Positions 52,838 through 62,047 of a stretch of 64,000 bases of DNA are shown piece after piece. The notes beneath the pieces are model-generated. The model saw only the letters and a program-made list of their open reading frames with translations. It did not search any database and was not told the origin of the DNA. How positions within the stretch are numbered: the first letter of the stretch is position 1; each line of letters starts with the position of its first letter. The position numbers were made by a program, and so were the translations under genes. Origin of the DNA: Phycisphaeraceae bacterium (GTDB lineage: Bacteria; Planctomycetota; Phycisphaerae; Phycisphaerales; Zrk34); the NCBI GenBank assembly GCA_028282805.1, contig JANQHD010000023.1:351736-415735 (forward strand), in the 5' to 3' direction.

Positions 52838-53362
52838 ATGATACTGGGCCAAACCGATGGCGCGCCTGCGGGCATGACCTGGCTGGTGTTTGCGCTGCTG
52901 ACCGTCGCTTCGTGGGGCGTGTACGGCATCTTTCTGCACAAGGGGCAGGTGCTGATGACGCCCGCCGGCGAGGCGGTTGACCCGAACGCGCGTTACAAGG
53001 CGTTTCTGTTCGTGGGTGTCGCGTACTTCGTCACGGCGATCGTTGCACCGCTGGTCGTGCTGCTGGTCAACGGCGCGAGCTGGAAGTTCACCGGCGGGGG
53101 GGTGACGTACTCGCTGCTGGCGGGCATCGTGGGGGCGGTGGGCGCGTTCTTTGTGTTGATGGCGTTCGGGGCGGCGCCCAAACCGACGTTCAAGTACGTG
53201 CCGGTGGTGATGTCGATCATTTTTGCCGGGGCGCCGATCGTCAACGCGCTGGTGTCGACGACGATCGAGAAGCACTGGGGCGGCGTGAGCTGGCAGTTCA
53301 TGCTCGGCATCGCGCTGGCCGCGGCGGGCGGGTGCCTGGTGACGTACTACAAGCCACACTAA
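52838..53362 (+). CDS. Membrane protein with EamA-like half-transporter pattern
   Basis: 174 residues with about five membrane helices (MTWLVFALLTVASWGVYGIFL, FVGVAYFVTAIVAPLVVLLV, SLLAGIVGAVGAFFVLMAFG, YVPVVMSIIFAGAPIVNALVS, FMLGIALAAAGGCLVTYY). The first and third resemble DMT/EamA transporter helices. AAAGGA lies eight bases before the ATG. A role in moving a pathway intermediate is a guess. It is 16 bases from the next gene. Confidence 0.6.
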   Translation: MILGQTDGAPAGMTWLVFALLTVASWGVYGIFLHKGQVLMTPAGEAVDPNARYKAFLFVGVAYFVTAIVAPLVVLLVNGASWKFTGGGVTYSLLAGIVGAVGAFFVLMAFGAAPKPTFKYVPVVMSIIFAGAPIVNALVSTTIEKHWGGVSWQFMLGIALAAAGGCLVTYYKPH

Positions 53363-53377
53363 ACAACGGGGTGCGAC

Positions 53378-54667
53378 GTGCGCGACCCGGCGCAGCCAAC
53401 TCGTGAACAGATACGCACACAGCAACTGGCCAAGCTGCGCGAGCTTGTCGGGCGGTTGCGGGCGACCAACGCGTTTTGGGCGCCGCGGCTGCGCGACGCG
53501 GGCGTCGATGAACGGATCGAGTCGCTCGAGGCGTATGCGAGGCGCATGCCGTTGTTGACGAAAGACGAGCTTGTGGCCGATCAGCAGGCCAACCCGCCGT
53601 TCGGCACGAACCTGACCGAGCCGGTCGAGCGATACACGCGTTTCAGCCGGACCAGCGGCACGACCGGCCGGCCGCTGCACTGGCTCGACACCGACGAGAG
53701 CTGGTCGGCGATGGTCGGTGTGTGGGGCGAGGTGTTGCGCGGTGCGGGCGTGAAGGCGGGCGACCGCGTGTGTTTTGCGTTTTCGTTCGGGCCGTTCATT
53801 GGGTTCTGGCTGGCGTTCGAGGCCGCGGTAAAAGCGGGGTGTTTGTGTTTGCCGGGCGGCGGTTTGAGTTCGACGGCGCGTTTGGTGCTGATCGACCAGT
53901 CGGGCGCGAACGTGCTGTGCTGCACGCCGACGTACGCGATCCGTTTGGGGCAGGTCGCCGCCGAGCAGCACGCCGAGCGTGCGCGGCAGCAAATCGAAAC
54001 GATCATCGTCGGTGGCGAACCCGGCGGCAGCGTGCCCGCCACCCGCGCGCAGATCGAAGCGCTGTGGCCCAACGCCCGCGTGGTCGACCACCACGGCATG
54101 ACCGAGGTCGGCCCGGCGACGTACACGTGCCCCGACGACGCCAATCGGTTGATGCTCGTCGAGCCCGCGTTTTACCCCGAGGTGGTCGACCCGCGCACGC
54201 TCGAGCCGCTCGGTCCGGGCGGCACGGGCGAGTTGGTGCTCACCACGCTGCACCGCGGCGCGTGCCCGGTTTTACGCTACCGCACGGGCGACACCGTGCG
54301 ATGGTCGGCCGACGAGGTGTCGCCCTGCGGCCGCAGCGGCATGCAGCTGGTCGGCGGCATCATCGGGCGCAGCGACGACATGATCACCGTGCGGGGGGTG
54401 AACGTGTACCCCTCGGCGGTCGACGGCATCGTGCGGGGGTGCGACGGGGTGGCCGAGTACCAGGTCGACATCACGCGGCGTGACGGGCTCGACGAGTTGA
54501 CGCTGCTGGTCGAACCCGACCGTTCGTGCGACGATACGGCGGCGATGGTCGAGCGACTGGCCTCGCGTTTCGAGGTTGCCCTTGCGTTGCGCGTGCCGGT
54601 GAAGGTCGTCGCGGCGGGCACGCTGCCGCGTTACGAGATGAAAGCCAAGCGATGGGTCAGGCGGTGA
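53378..54667 (+). CDS. Phenylacetate-CoA ligase-like (PaaK type) adenylate-forming enzyme
   Basis: 429 residues. The phosphate loop SRTSGTTGRPLHWL (about 89-102), DHHGMTEVGPA (A5), YRTGD (A7), IIGRSDDMITVRGVNVYPS (A8) and the C-terminal catalytic lysine in YEMKAKRW are all present, so unlike the upstream ANL protein this one is complete. It should activate an aryl or acyl carboxylate to an AMP ester and then a CoA or carrier thioester. GTG start. Its last 16 bases overlap the ABC ATPase gene, so it belongs to the same operon as the exporter. Confidence 0.85.
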   Translation: MRDPAQPTREQIRTQQLAKLRELVGRLRATNAFWAPRLRDAGVDERIESLEAYARRMPLLTKDELVADQQANPPFGTNLTEPVERYTRFSRTSGTTGRPLHWLDTDESWSAMVGVWGEVLRGAGVKAGDRVCFAFSFGPFIGFWLAFEAAVKAGCLCLPGGGLSSTARLVLIDQSGANVLCCTPTYAIRLGQVAAEQHAERARQQIETIIVGGEPGGSVPATRAQIEALWPNARVVDHHGMTEVGPATYTCPDDANRLMLVEPAFYPEVVDPRTLEPLGPGGTGELVLTTLHRGACPVLRYRTGDTVRWSADEVSPCGRSGMQLVGGIIGRSDDMITVRGVNVYPSAVDGIVRGCDGVAEYQVDITRRDGLDELTLLVEPDRSCDDTAAMVERLASRFEVALALRVPVKVVAAGTLPRYEMKAKRWVRR

Positions 54668-55350
54668 ACCTTTTAAGTGTTGAAAACGTGACGCGCCAGT
54701 ACGACGATGTCGGCGGCGAGGCGCTGCCGGTGTTGCGCGGTGTGTCGTTCACACTCGACGCCGGCCAGTCACTGGCGATACTCGGCGCATCGGGCAGCGG
54801 CAAGAGCACGCTGCTGAACATCGTCGGCGGGCTCGATCTGCCCGACGCGGGTCGCGTGGTGCTCGACGGCCACACGCTTGCCGAGCACGACGCCGAGGCG
54901 CTCGCGCGCGTGCGCAACGAACAAGTCGGCTTCGTTTTTCAACTGCACCACCTGCTGCCGCAGTGCACCGTGCTCGAAAACGTGCTGGTGCCGGCGCTGG
55001 TGCGGGGCAGGGCCGCGGCCGATGCGGCCGTCGCGCGCGCGCAACAGTTGCTCGAGCAGGTAGGCTTGGCTGAGCGTTTGTCGCACCGGCCGGCGCAGCT
55101 GTCGGGTGGTGAACGGCAGCGCGTGGCGGTGGTGCGGGCGTTGATCAACGAACCGAAGCTGTTGCTGGCCGACGAACCGACGGGCGCGCTCGACCACGCG
55201 CACGCGGTGCAATTGGTCGAGTTGTTGCTCGAGCTGGTTGTCGAGCAGAACGTGGCGCTGGTCATGGTGACCCACGCCGCCGACCTGGCGGCGCGCTGCG
55301 ATCGGGTGTGTCACCTGCGCGGCGGCGCATTCGTCGATGGTGCGGCATGA
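54652..55350 (+). CDS. ABC transporter ATP-binding protein (LolD/MacB type)
   Basis: 232 residues with all ABC motifs: Walker A GASGSGKST (45-53), Q-loop FVFQLHHLLP, signature LSGGERQR, Walker B LLLADEPTGALD and H-loop MVTHAADLAAR. This type works with FtsX/MacB permeases rather than with classic exporters. The start may be the ATG at 54652 or a GTG at 54664 (GTGA overlap). It is coupled by ATGA to the permease. It probably powers export of the product or release of a lipoprotein. Confidence 0.92.
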   Translation: MGQAVNLLSVENVTRQYDDVGGEALPVLRGVSFTLDAGQSLAILGASGSGKSTLLNIVGGLDLPDAGRVVLDGHTLAEHDAEALARVRNEQVGFVFQLHHLLPQCTVLENVLVPALVRGRAAADAAVARAQQLLEQVGLAERLSHRPAQLSGGERQRVAVVRALINEPKLLLADEPTGALDHAHAVQLVELLLELVVEQNVALVMVTHAADLAARCDRVCHLRGGAFVDGAA

Positions 55351-58300
55351 ACCGTTTTTCGTTGATGCGCTCGAGCCTGCGGCACTACTGGCGCACGAAC
55401 GCCGGCGTGCTGCTCGGCGCGGCGGTCGCGTCGGCGATACTCATCGGGGCGCTCGTCGTCGGCGACAGCGTACGGCACCGCGTCGCCGCGCTGGCGCTGA
55501 GCCGGGTAGGTCAAACCTCGGTTGCGCTGCACACGCCGGGCCGGTTGTTCCGCGCGGCGTTGGCCGATGAATTGCAACTCGATGAATCGGTCGCGCCGGT
55601 GCTCATGCTCGCGGGCAACGCGAAGCACCCCGATCGTGGCGCGCGGGCGAACGGCGTGCAGGTGCTCGGCGTCGATGAGCGATTCTGGCAGCTCGCGCCA
55701 CGGCCGGCAGCGGTTGGCGTGCCGGCCGACGGCGTGGTGATCAACGGCGTGTTGGCCGAACAACTCGGCGCGCATGTTGGCGATACCGTGTTGTTGCGTA
55801 TCGACAAGCCCAGCGCCCTGCCGCGTGACGCGGCGTTGGCGACGACCGACGATGCCACGGTCGCCGTGCGCGTGAGGGTGAGCCGCATCATCGGCGATGC
55901 GCGGTTCGGCCGGTTTGGCATGAGCCCCACGCAGCGCCCGCCGTACAACGCGTACCTGCCGATCGAAGCGCTCGGCGAACTGGTCGATGCGCCCAGCCGC
56001 GCGAACACGCTGTTGGCCGGTGGCGGCGAGGCAAGCAAAATGACTATCGACACTGCAAACGCGGCGGTCGCGGAGCATTGGCGGTTGGCCGACGCCGAGT
56101 TGCAGATGCGCCCCGCGCCGAACGGCACGACCGAACTGCGTTCGAGCCGTGTGTTCATCGACCCCGCGGTGGCCGACGCCGTGCGCGATAGGGCCGAGGG
56201 TGTGGTGACGTACTTCGTCAACACGCTTCAACACGGCGAACGCGCGACACCCTATTCGATGGTTGCCGCTACCGATGGCGACCCGATGCCCGAAGGCGCG
56301 CCCGACGACGCGATCATCATCACCGACTGGTTAGCCGACGACCTGCAAGTGAAGGTGGGCGGCCGCGTGACGTTGCGTTACTGGGTGCTCGGCCCGATGC
56401 GCCAGCTCGTCGAACGGTCGGCCGAGTTTGAAGTGGTTGCTATCGTGCCGCAGCGTGATGCACGTCACTTGATGCCCGACCTGCCGGGCCTGCACGACGC
56501 GGGCCACTGCCGTGACTGGCGGCCGGGCTTCGGCATCGACCACGACCGCATCCGTGACAAAGACGAAGCTTACTGGAACGACTACCGCGGCTCGCCGAAG
56601 GCTTACATCAAGCTCGCGAAGGGCCGCGAGCTGTGGGCGAACCGCTTCGGCGCTGAAACGTCGTTTTTTTTCGATCGCGCCGACGTGCGTGGCAGTGAAA
56701 TACTCGCCGGGGTCGACCCCGCGGCGTTGGGCTTGGCGTTCCAACCGTTGCGTGCGCAGGCGTTGCAGGCGACCAAGCGCGGCACGGCCTCGTACTTCGG
56801 CTATCTGTTCATCGGGTTCAGCTTCTTTCTGATCGTCGCGGCGCTGCTTCTGACGGCGATGCTGTTCGTGTTCAACGTCGAACAGCGCGCCGGCCAGGTG
56901 GGCACCTTGCTCGCGCTGGGGTTCACACCGCGCCGCGTGCGCCGGCTGTTGCTCGGTGAGGGCGTGGTGCTCGCCGGCGCCGGTTCGTTGATCGGCGTGG
57001 TCGGCGGGCTGGCGTACACCAAGGTCGTGCTGGTGGGTTTGACGACCGTGTGGCACGACGCGGTCGGGCTGAGCCGGGTGCAACTCGTCGCGTCGCCGGC
57101 CTCGTTGGTCGGCGGGGCGCTCGGCTCGTTTGTCGTCGCGTTGTTGGTCATCGTGTGGGTTGTGCGCAAGCAAGCCGCGCAACCCGCGCCGCAACTGATG
57201 GCGGCGGGCGCCAGCGGCGTCGACGCGGCGCCGTCACGGCGAGCGCTCGGGTCAATCGTCACCGCGTCGGTGTGCGGGCTGGCTGCGCTGGGCCTGTTGA
57301 TGGCCGTGGCGTTCACCGAAGGCGGCGCGCAGGCGGGCGCGTTTTTCGGCGCGGGCGCGGCGCTGTTGGCGTGCGGCGTGTCGCGGGTCGCCGTGTGGTT
57401 GCGCCGTTCGATCGCGCGGCCGGCAACGGCGCTCAACTCGCTGGCGCAGCTCGGTTGGCGCAGCACGCAGCGCCGGGTCGGCCGCAGTGTCGCGGTGGTG
57501 GCGCTGTTGGCGTGCGGCACGTTCCTCGTGGTTGCGGTCGGCGCCAACCGGCACGACGCGTCGCACAACGCGTACGACCGCGCCAGCGGCACGGGCGGCT
57601 TTGCGCTTTACGCGTCGTCGACGCTGCCGATCTATGACGATTTGCGTTACGACGAAGTCACGCACCACCGGGCTGTGCCGCTGCGTGTGGGGCCGGGCGA
57701 CGACGCGAGCTGCCTGAACCTGACGCGCGCCGGCAAGCCGCGCCTGCTCGCGGTCGACCATGAAGCGCTGGCGCAGCGCAAGGCGTTTACGTTTGTCGAT
57801 CACCTCGAACTGCCCGAGGGGGCGCACCCGTGGGCGCTGCTGGCCGACGGCGATTCGAACGACGACGCCGTGCCGGCCGTCGCCGACCAGCCGACGCTCG
57901 TGTGGGGCCTGGGTAAAAAGCTCGGCGACGTCATCGGCTACACCGACGAACGCGGCCGAACCTTCCGCGTGAAAATCGTGGGCATCATCGGTTCGAGCAT
58001 CTTGCAGGGGCACCTGCTGATCGACGAGCGCGCCTTTCTCGACGTGTACCCCTCGGCGTCGGGTTACACGATGTTTCTGATCGACACCGATGCGCCGCAA
58101 CACGACGCCGAGCTGCTGTCGCGCGAGTACGAAGACGAGGGGCTCGAGGTGCAGCCCGTCAGCCGTCGGCTCGCGCAGTTCCTCGCGGTTGAAAACACAT
58201 ACCTATCGATCTTTCAGGCGTTGGGCGGCCTGGGCCTGATGCTCGGCACGGTGGGGCTGGGCATCGTCGTCGGGCGCAACATCCTCGAACGGCGCGGCGA

Positions 58301-58574
58301 GCTGGCGCTGCTGCGGGCCGTAGGTTACACGCCCGCCGCGGTGCGACGGCTGCTGGTGATCGAGCACGTTTGGTTGCTTGCCATCGGCATCGCGGTCGGG
58401 CTGGTCGCGGCGCTCGTGGCCGTCGCGCCCGCGATCCGCCACAGCGCCGAACTGCCCACCGGGTCGCTGGCGGTGCTGTTGGCCAGCGTGTTTGCCAGCG
58501 GGTTGCTGTTCATCGTGCTCGCGGCGCGCCTGGCGTTGCGTGGCCCGCTGCTCGATGCGCTACGCAGCGAATAA
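55347..58574 (+). CDS. FtsX/MacB-type ABC transporter permease, large form
   Basis: 1075 residues. The N-terminal helix (VLLGAAVASAILIGALVV) is followed by a periplasmic MacB-like domain of about 420 residues. A three-helix FtsX module follows (GYLFIGFSFFLIVAALLLTAMLFVFNVEQRAGQVGTLLALGFTPRRV begins it), then a second copy after residue 700 with QLGWRSTQRRVGRSVAVVALLACG and the final GLGIVVGRNILERRGELALLRAVGYTPAAVRRLLVIEH block. The conserved E-x-G-x-L-A-LG/RAVG coupling motifs occur twice, so it is a double-FtsX permease. Partner of the preceding ATPase. Substrate inferred as the cluster product or a lipoprotein. Confidence 0.88.
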   Translation: MNRFSLMRSSLRHYWRTNAGVLLGAAVASAILIGALVVGDSVRHRVAALALSRVGQTSVALHTPGRLFRAALADELQLDESVAPVLMLAGNAKHPDRGARANGVQVLGVDERFWQLAPRPAAVGVPADGVVINGVLAEQLGAHVGDTVLLRIDKPSALPRDAALATTDDATVAVRVRVSRIIGDARFGRFGMSPTQRPPYNAYLPIEALGELVDAPSRANTLLAGGGEASKMTIDTANAAVAEHWRLADAELQMRPAPNGTTELRSSRVFIDPAVADAVRDRAEGVVTYFVNTLQHGERATPYSMVAATDGDPMPEGAPDDAIIITDWLADDLQVKVGGRVTLRYWVLGPMRQLVERSAEFEVVAIVPQRDARHLMPDLPGLHDAGHCRDWRPGFGIDHDRIRDKDEAYWNDYRGSPKAYIKLAKGRELWANRFGAETSFFFDRADVRGSEILAGVDPAALGLAFQPLRAQALQATKRGTASYFGYLFIGFSFFLIVAALLLTAMLFVFNVEQRAGQVGTLLALGFTPRRVRRLLLGEGVVLAGAGSLIGVVGGLAYTKVVLVGLTTVWHDAVGLSRVQLVASPASLVGGALGSFVVALLVIVWVVRKQAAQPAPQLMAAGASGVDAAPSRRALGSIVTASVCGLAALGLLMAVAFTEGGAQAGAFFGAGAALLACGVSRVAVWLRRSIARPATALNSLAQLGWRSTQRRVGRSVAVVALLACGTFLVVAVGANRHDASHNAYDRASGTGGFALYASSTLPIYDDLRYDEVTHHRAVPLRVGPGDDASCLNLTRAGKPRLLAVDHEALAQRKAFTFVDHLELPEGAHPWALLADGDSNDDAVPAVADQPTLVWGLGKKLGDVIGYTDERGRTFRVKIVGIIGSSILQGHLLIDERAFLDVYPSASGYTMFLIDTDAPQHDAELLSREYEDEGLEVQPVSRRLAQFLAVENTYLSIFQALGGLGLMLGTVGLGIVVGRNILERRGELALLRAVGYTPAAVRRLLVIEHVWLLAIGIAVGLVAALVAVAPAIRHSAELPTGSLAVLLASVFASGLLFIVLAARLALRGPLLDALRSE

Positions 58575-58701
58575 ACGAAGCGCGGCATTGCAAAGCAAGT
58601 CGCGCACGGCCCCGATATCACGCACGCTTTGTCATGCCGTACGATTTGTGGCAGATTCACCGGTCGCCACGCGTCCCTCACGGGCGAAGGGAAGCCGAAT
58701 C

Positions 58702-61584
58702 ATGCCGATGAATACTTACCGTTTTGCGTGCCTGTTGTTTGTGCTGTTCGTCGCGTTTGGTTGCACGGCGGTCGACACGACGTCGACGCGTGTGGTGTAC
58801 CTTTCGGGCCAAGGGCCCGACGACGCGGTCGATTGGCGGTTCAGGTGCAGCGAGTTCCGCCGAGCCGGCGAGTGGTCGACGATCCCCGTGCCCAGCCAGT
58901 GGGAACAGCACGGTTTTGGGCGTTACGGTTACGGGCGCGACCCCGGCAACCACGCGGAGAAGGGTTTCTACCGCACCACGTTCAAGCTCGACGCCGACGA
59001 CATCGAGGGCAACACCGTGCGGCTGGTGTTTGAGGGCGTGATGACCGATGCGGCGGCGCGCGTCAACGGCGAGCGGGCCGGCCCGACCCACCGCGGCGGG
59101 TACACGGCGTTCAAGTACGACGTTACCAACCTGGTCAGGCCCGGCGACAACACACTCGCGGTCGACGTGGCCAAGCGTTCGAGCAGTGATCACATCAACA
59201 AGTCGCAGCGGCGAGCCGATTTCTGGCTGTTCGGGGGTATATACCGGCCGGTGTACCTCGAAATATCGCCGCGCGAGCACATCGACCGCGTGGCGATCGA
59301 CGCCGACATGCACGGCAAGTTCGCGATGAGCGTGTTCACAGCGAACGTCGACAAGGCCGACCGCGTGACGGCGCGCATCACGATGCTCGCCGGCGACGCC
59401 GTTGGGCGACCGATGAGCGCCACGCTCAAGCCGGGCGCGGGTCGGGTGAACCTGAAAACCGGCGTGTCGGACGCGAAGCTGTGGTCGCCCGAGCAACCGA
59501 ACCTGTACAAGGTGCAAGTAACGCTTTACGCCGGCGACGCGGTTGTGCACACGCACACCGAGCGGTTCGGTTTTCGCACGTTCGAGGCCCGCAAGTCGGG
59601 CGGTTTCTATCTCAACGGCAAGCGCATATTCATCAAGGGTGTCAACCGCCACTGCTTCCGCGCCGAGTCGGGCCGCACGCTGTCGCGCGACGACAGCTAC
59701 GAAGACGCGAAGCTGATCAAGTTCATGAACATGAACACGGTGCGCTCGCACTACGCGCCCGACAAGCATTTTCTCGAAGCGTGCGACGAGCTGGGGCTGA
59801 TGTACATCACCGAGCTGTGCGCCTGGCACCACCCGGTGCACGAGTCGGAAGGCGTGCGGCTGGTGAAGGAACTGGTCAGCCGCGACGTGAATCACCCGAG
59901 CCTGATCATGTGGTCCAACGGCAACCACGGCGGGTACAACCACAAGCTGTCGCCCGAGTTTCACAAGCACGACCCGCAGGAGCGGCAGGTGCTGTGGATG
60001 GACGGGCGCAACACGAAGCTGAAGGGCCCGGCGATCGCGGGCATGGCCAACGTCGACACGCGGTTCTACCCGTCGTACGAGATGCTGAGCGAGCGGTTGG
60101 CCGGGCCGCACACGGTGGTGCCGTGCGAGGCGCTGCACGCGCTGTACGACGGCGGCGGGGGGGCGGGGCTCGACGATTTTTGGAAAGCGATCACGTCGTC
60201 GCGTTACGGCGGCGGGTTGGTGTTCTGGGCGTACGCCGACGAGGGCATCGCGCGCACCGACCGCGACGGCGAACTCGACACGGCCGTAAACGCCGCGCCC
60301 GATGGCTTGGTCGGCCCGAGGCTCGAGAAGGAAGCCAGCGTGTACACCGTGCGGCGCGTGTTTGCGCCCGTGCGGTTCGAGGGCGACCCGACTACCGGCG
60401 AGCTGCGCGTGCACAACCGGCACCACGCCACGAACCTCGACGAGTGCGCGTTCGAGCGCACGCTCATCAACTACACCACCGGCCGAAATCCTTCGCAGGC
60501 GCTCGTTGCACCCGGCGTCGCTGCGCGGCAGTCGGGCACGCTCGACCTGCAACTGCCGGCCGACTGGCAGAAGTACGACGCGATCGAGCTCGTCGCCCGG
60601 TCGCCGGGTGGGGTGGTGTACGACACGTGGCGTTGGCCGATGCGCCACGCGTACCTCGATGCGCCCTCGCCGGTGTTGTTCGGCAAGGTCGACGTCGACG
60701 CGGCCCCGCACGAGGTCACGGTCACCGCGGCCGGCACGGTGTTCACCTTCGACCGCGCGACGGCTCGGCTGCTGAGCGTGAAGCGCAAGGGCAAGACGCT
60801 GCCGCTGGCCAACGGGCCCGACCTGGTGTACCGCGCGTCGGACCCGTTCTTGCACGACAAGACCGGCGAGCGCAAGCTGGGCAAGGGCGCTGAGGCGCGC
60901 GGCGACGAGGTCGAAACCCCCGGCGCCGCACCGCTGGGCAAGGGCTTGCGCGGCGTGCGCTGGGTCGATGCCAAGCCCGGTGCTCGGGCGACCGTCGCCG
61001 AGAAGGACGGCGCCGTCGTGATCTCGCAGCACAACCAGCGCGGTTTCGGCTACCTGGGCTGGACCGTCTACGCCGACGGGACGCTTTTGCTGCAATACGT
61101 CTACGAGCGCAACGGCTGGCACGACTTTTTCGGTGTGACGTTCGACTACGACGAAACCAAGTGCAAGTCGGTGGCGTGGCGCGGCCTGGGCCCGCAGCGT
61201 GTGTGGAAGAACCGCACGCTCGGCCCGACGTTCGGCGAGTGGCGGAAGGACCACAAGGACCTGATGCCCGGCAAGGACTTCGACTACCCGTTCTTCAAGG
61301 GTTTTTACGGCGAGATGCACCGGCTGGACCTGATCGCGGCCGACTCGAAGGTGCGCGTGTTTGCCCGGACGGGCGGGTTGTCGTTCCGCCTGTTCGACCC
61401 GAAGTGGGGCGAGGGCAAGCGGAAGGCGGTGGAGCCGATCCCACAGGGCGACGTGTCGTTCATGCACGCGATCCCGCCGATCGGCACGAAGTGGCGTAAG
61501 CCGCACGTGCTGGGCCCGGCGTCGTACCCGACGAACGCCGAGGGCCGTTACGACGCGACGCTGCACTTCCAATTCGTGGATTGA
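58702..61584 (+). CDS. GH2-like lipoprotein with altered active site
   Basis: 960 residues. A lipoprotein signal (FVLFVAFGC, Cys near 20) precedes a glycoside hydrolase family 2 layout: sugar-binding jelly roll (about 30-190), Ig-like domain, TIM barrel (about 300-560) and C-terminal beta-sandwich domains resembling the beta-galactosidase end. The acid/base position, normally Glu in a W-S-x-G-N-E motif, reads WSNGNH (His409). A Glu is kept in TVVPCEALH (Glu476), the possible nucleophile. It may be inactive, use another residue, or act as a binding protein. AAGGGAAG precedes the ATG at 58702. It is probably a separate unit from the ABC genes. Confidence 0.75.
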   Translation: MPMNTYRFACLLFVLFVAFGCTAVDTTSTRVVYLSGQGPDDAVDWRFRCSEFRRAGEWSTIPVPSQWEQHGFGRYGYGRDPGNHAEKGFYRTTFKLDADDIEGNTVRLVFEGVMTDAAARVNGERAGPTHRGGYTAFKYDVTNLVRPGDNTLAVDVAKRSSSDHINKSQRRADFWLFGGIYRPVYLEISPREHIDRVAIDADMHGKFAMSVFTANVDKADRVTARITMLAGDAVGRPMSATLKPGAGRVNLKTGVSDAKLWSPEQPNLYKVQVTLYAGDAVVHTHTERFGFRTFEARKSGGFYLNGKRIFIKGVNRHCFRAESGRTLSRDDSYEDAKLIKFMNMNTVRSHYAPDKHFLEACDELGLMYITELCAWHHPVHESEGVRLVKELVSRDVNHPSLIMWSNGNHGGYNHKLSPEFHKHDPQERQVLWMDGRNTKLKGPAIAGMANVDTRFYPSYEMLSERLAGPHTVVPCEALHALYDGGGGAGLDDFWKAITSSRYGGGLVFWAYADEGIARTDRDGELDTAVNAAPDGLVGPRLEKEASVYTVRRVFAPVRFEGDPTTGELRVHNRHHATNLDECAFERTLINYTTGRNPSQALVAPGVAARQSGTLDLQLPADWQKYDAIELVARSPGGVVYDTWRWPMRHAYLDAPSPVLFGKVDVDAAPHEVTVTAAGTVFTFDRATARLLSVKRKGKTLPLANGPDLVYRASDPFLHDKTGERKLGKGAEARGDEVETPGAAPLGKGLRGVRWVDAKPGARATVAEKDGAVVISQHNQRGFGYLGWTVYADGTLLLQYVYERNGWHDFFGVTFDYDETKCKSVAWRGLGPQRVWKNRTLGPTFGEWRKDHKDLMPGKDFDYPFFKGFYGEMHRLDLIAADSKVRVFARTGGLSFRLFDPKWGEGKRKAVEPIPQGDVSFMHAIPPIGTKWRKPHVLGPASYPTNAEGRYDATLHFQFVD

Positions 61585-61639
61585 GCGACGCCGGCCGACT
61601 GGCCAAACCGCCCGTGGCAGCCGATAATGAGGCAGCGAC

Positions 61640-61712
61640 GCCACCGTAGCTCAATTGGCAGAGCAGCGGTTTTGTAAACCGCAGGTTTCCGGTTCGAGTC
61701 CGGTCGGTGGCT
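61640..61712 (+). tRNA. trnT: tRNA-Thr (anticodon TGT)
   Basis: A full cloverleaf can be drawn: acceptor GCCACCG/CGGTGGC, D-arm GCTC...GAGC, anticodon stem GCGGT/ACCGC with loop TTTGTAA (anticodon TGT), and T-arm with TTCGAGT. CCA is not encoded; a T-run follows. The GC drops just after it, as at an island insertion point. Confidence 0.95.
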
Positions 61713-62047
61713 TTTTCACTTACGCCTGCATCGGGTTGCATCCGATTGCATAACGAGTTTTAAATCAATCACTTAAGGTTGTGGCGGCCGTACTGCAATT
61801 AATCGGGTTGCTGCTTAATGCCGTATCTCCACGTACTCGATCGAACAACAATTGCTACCAGTATTGCTACCACTGCAGCAGCTCATAAGGATTCGAATGC
61901 CTAACTGTCACGCTGTGCGGGGTATCGCTATTCCTTAACCCGAATCATTTTTGCCATCTCAGAATGTCGCAAGAAATGCTCCATGCATCCACGAGGCAAA
62001 CGACAATAGGGACTAAAGCAGATTGAACAACAATTACAGGCCCACAA
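61713..62047. other. Low-GC spacer after the tRNA
   Basis: No gene is seen. The 335 bases are clearly AT-richer than the left side. No integrase remnant, and no second copy of the tRNA 3' end, was recognised here or further right. Confidence 0.4.

Noticed and set aside
61460..61741. Minus-strand open frame across the tRNA
   Set aside because: Part of its product is only the reverse translation of the tRNA-Thr gene, a known artefact.
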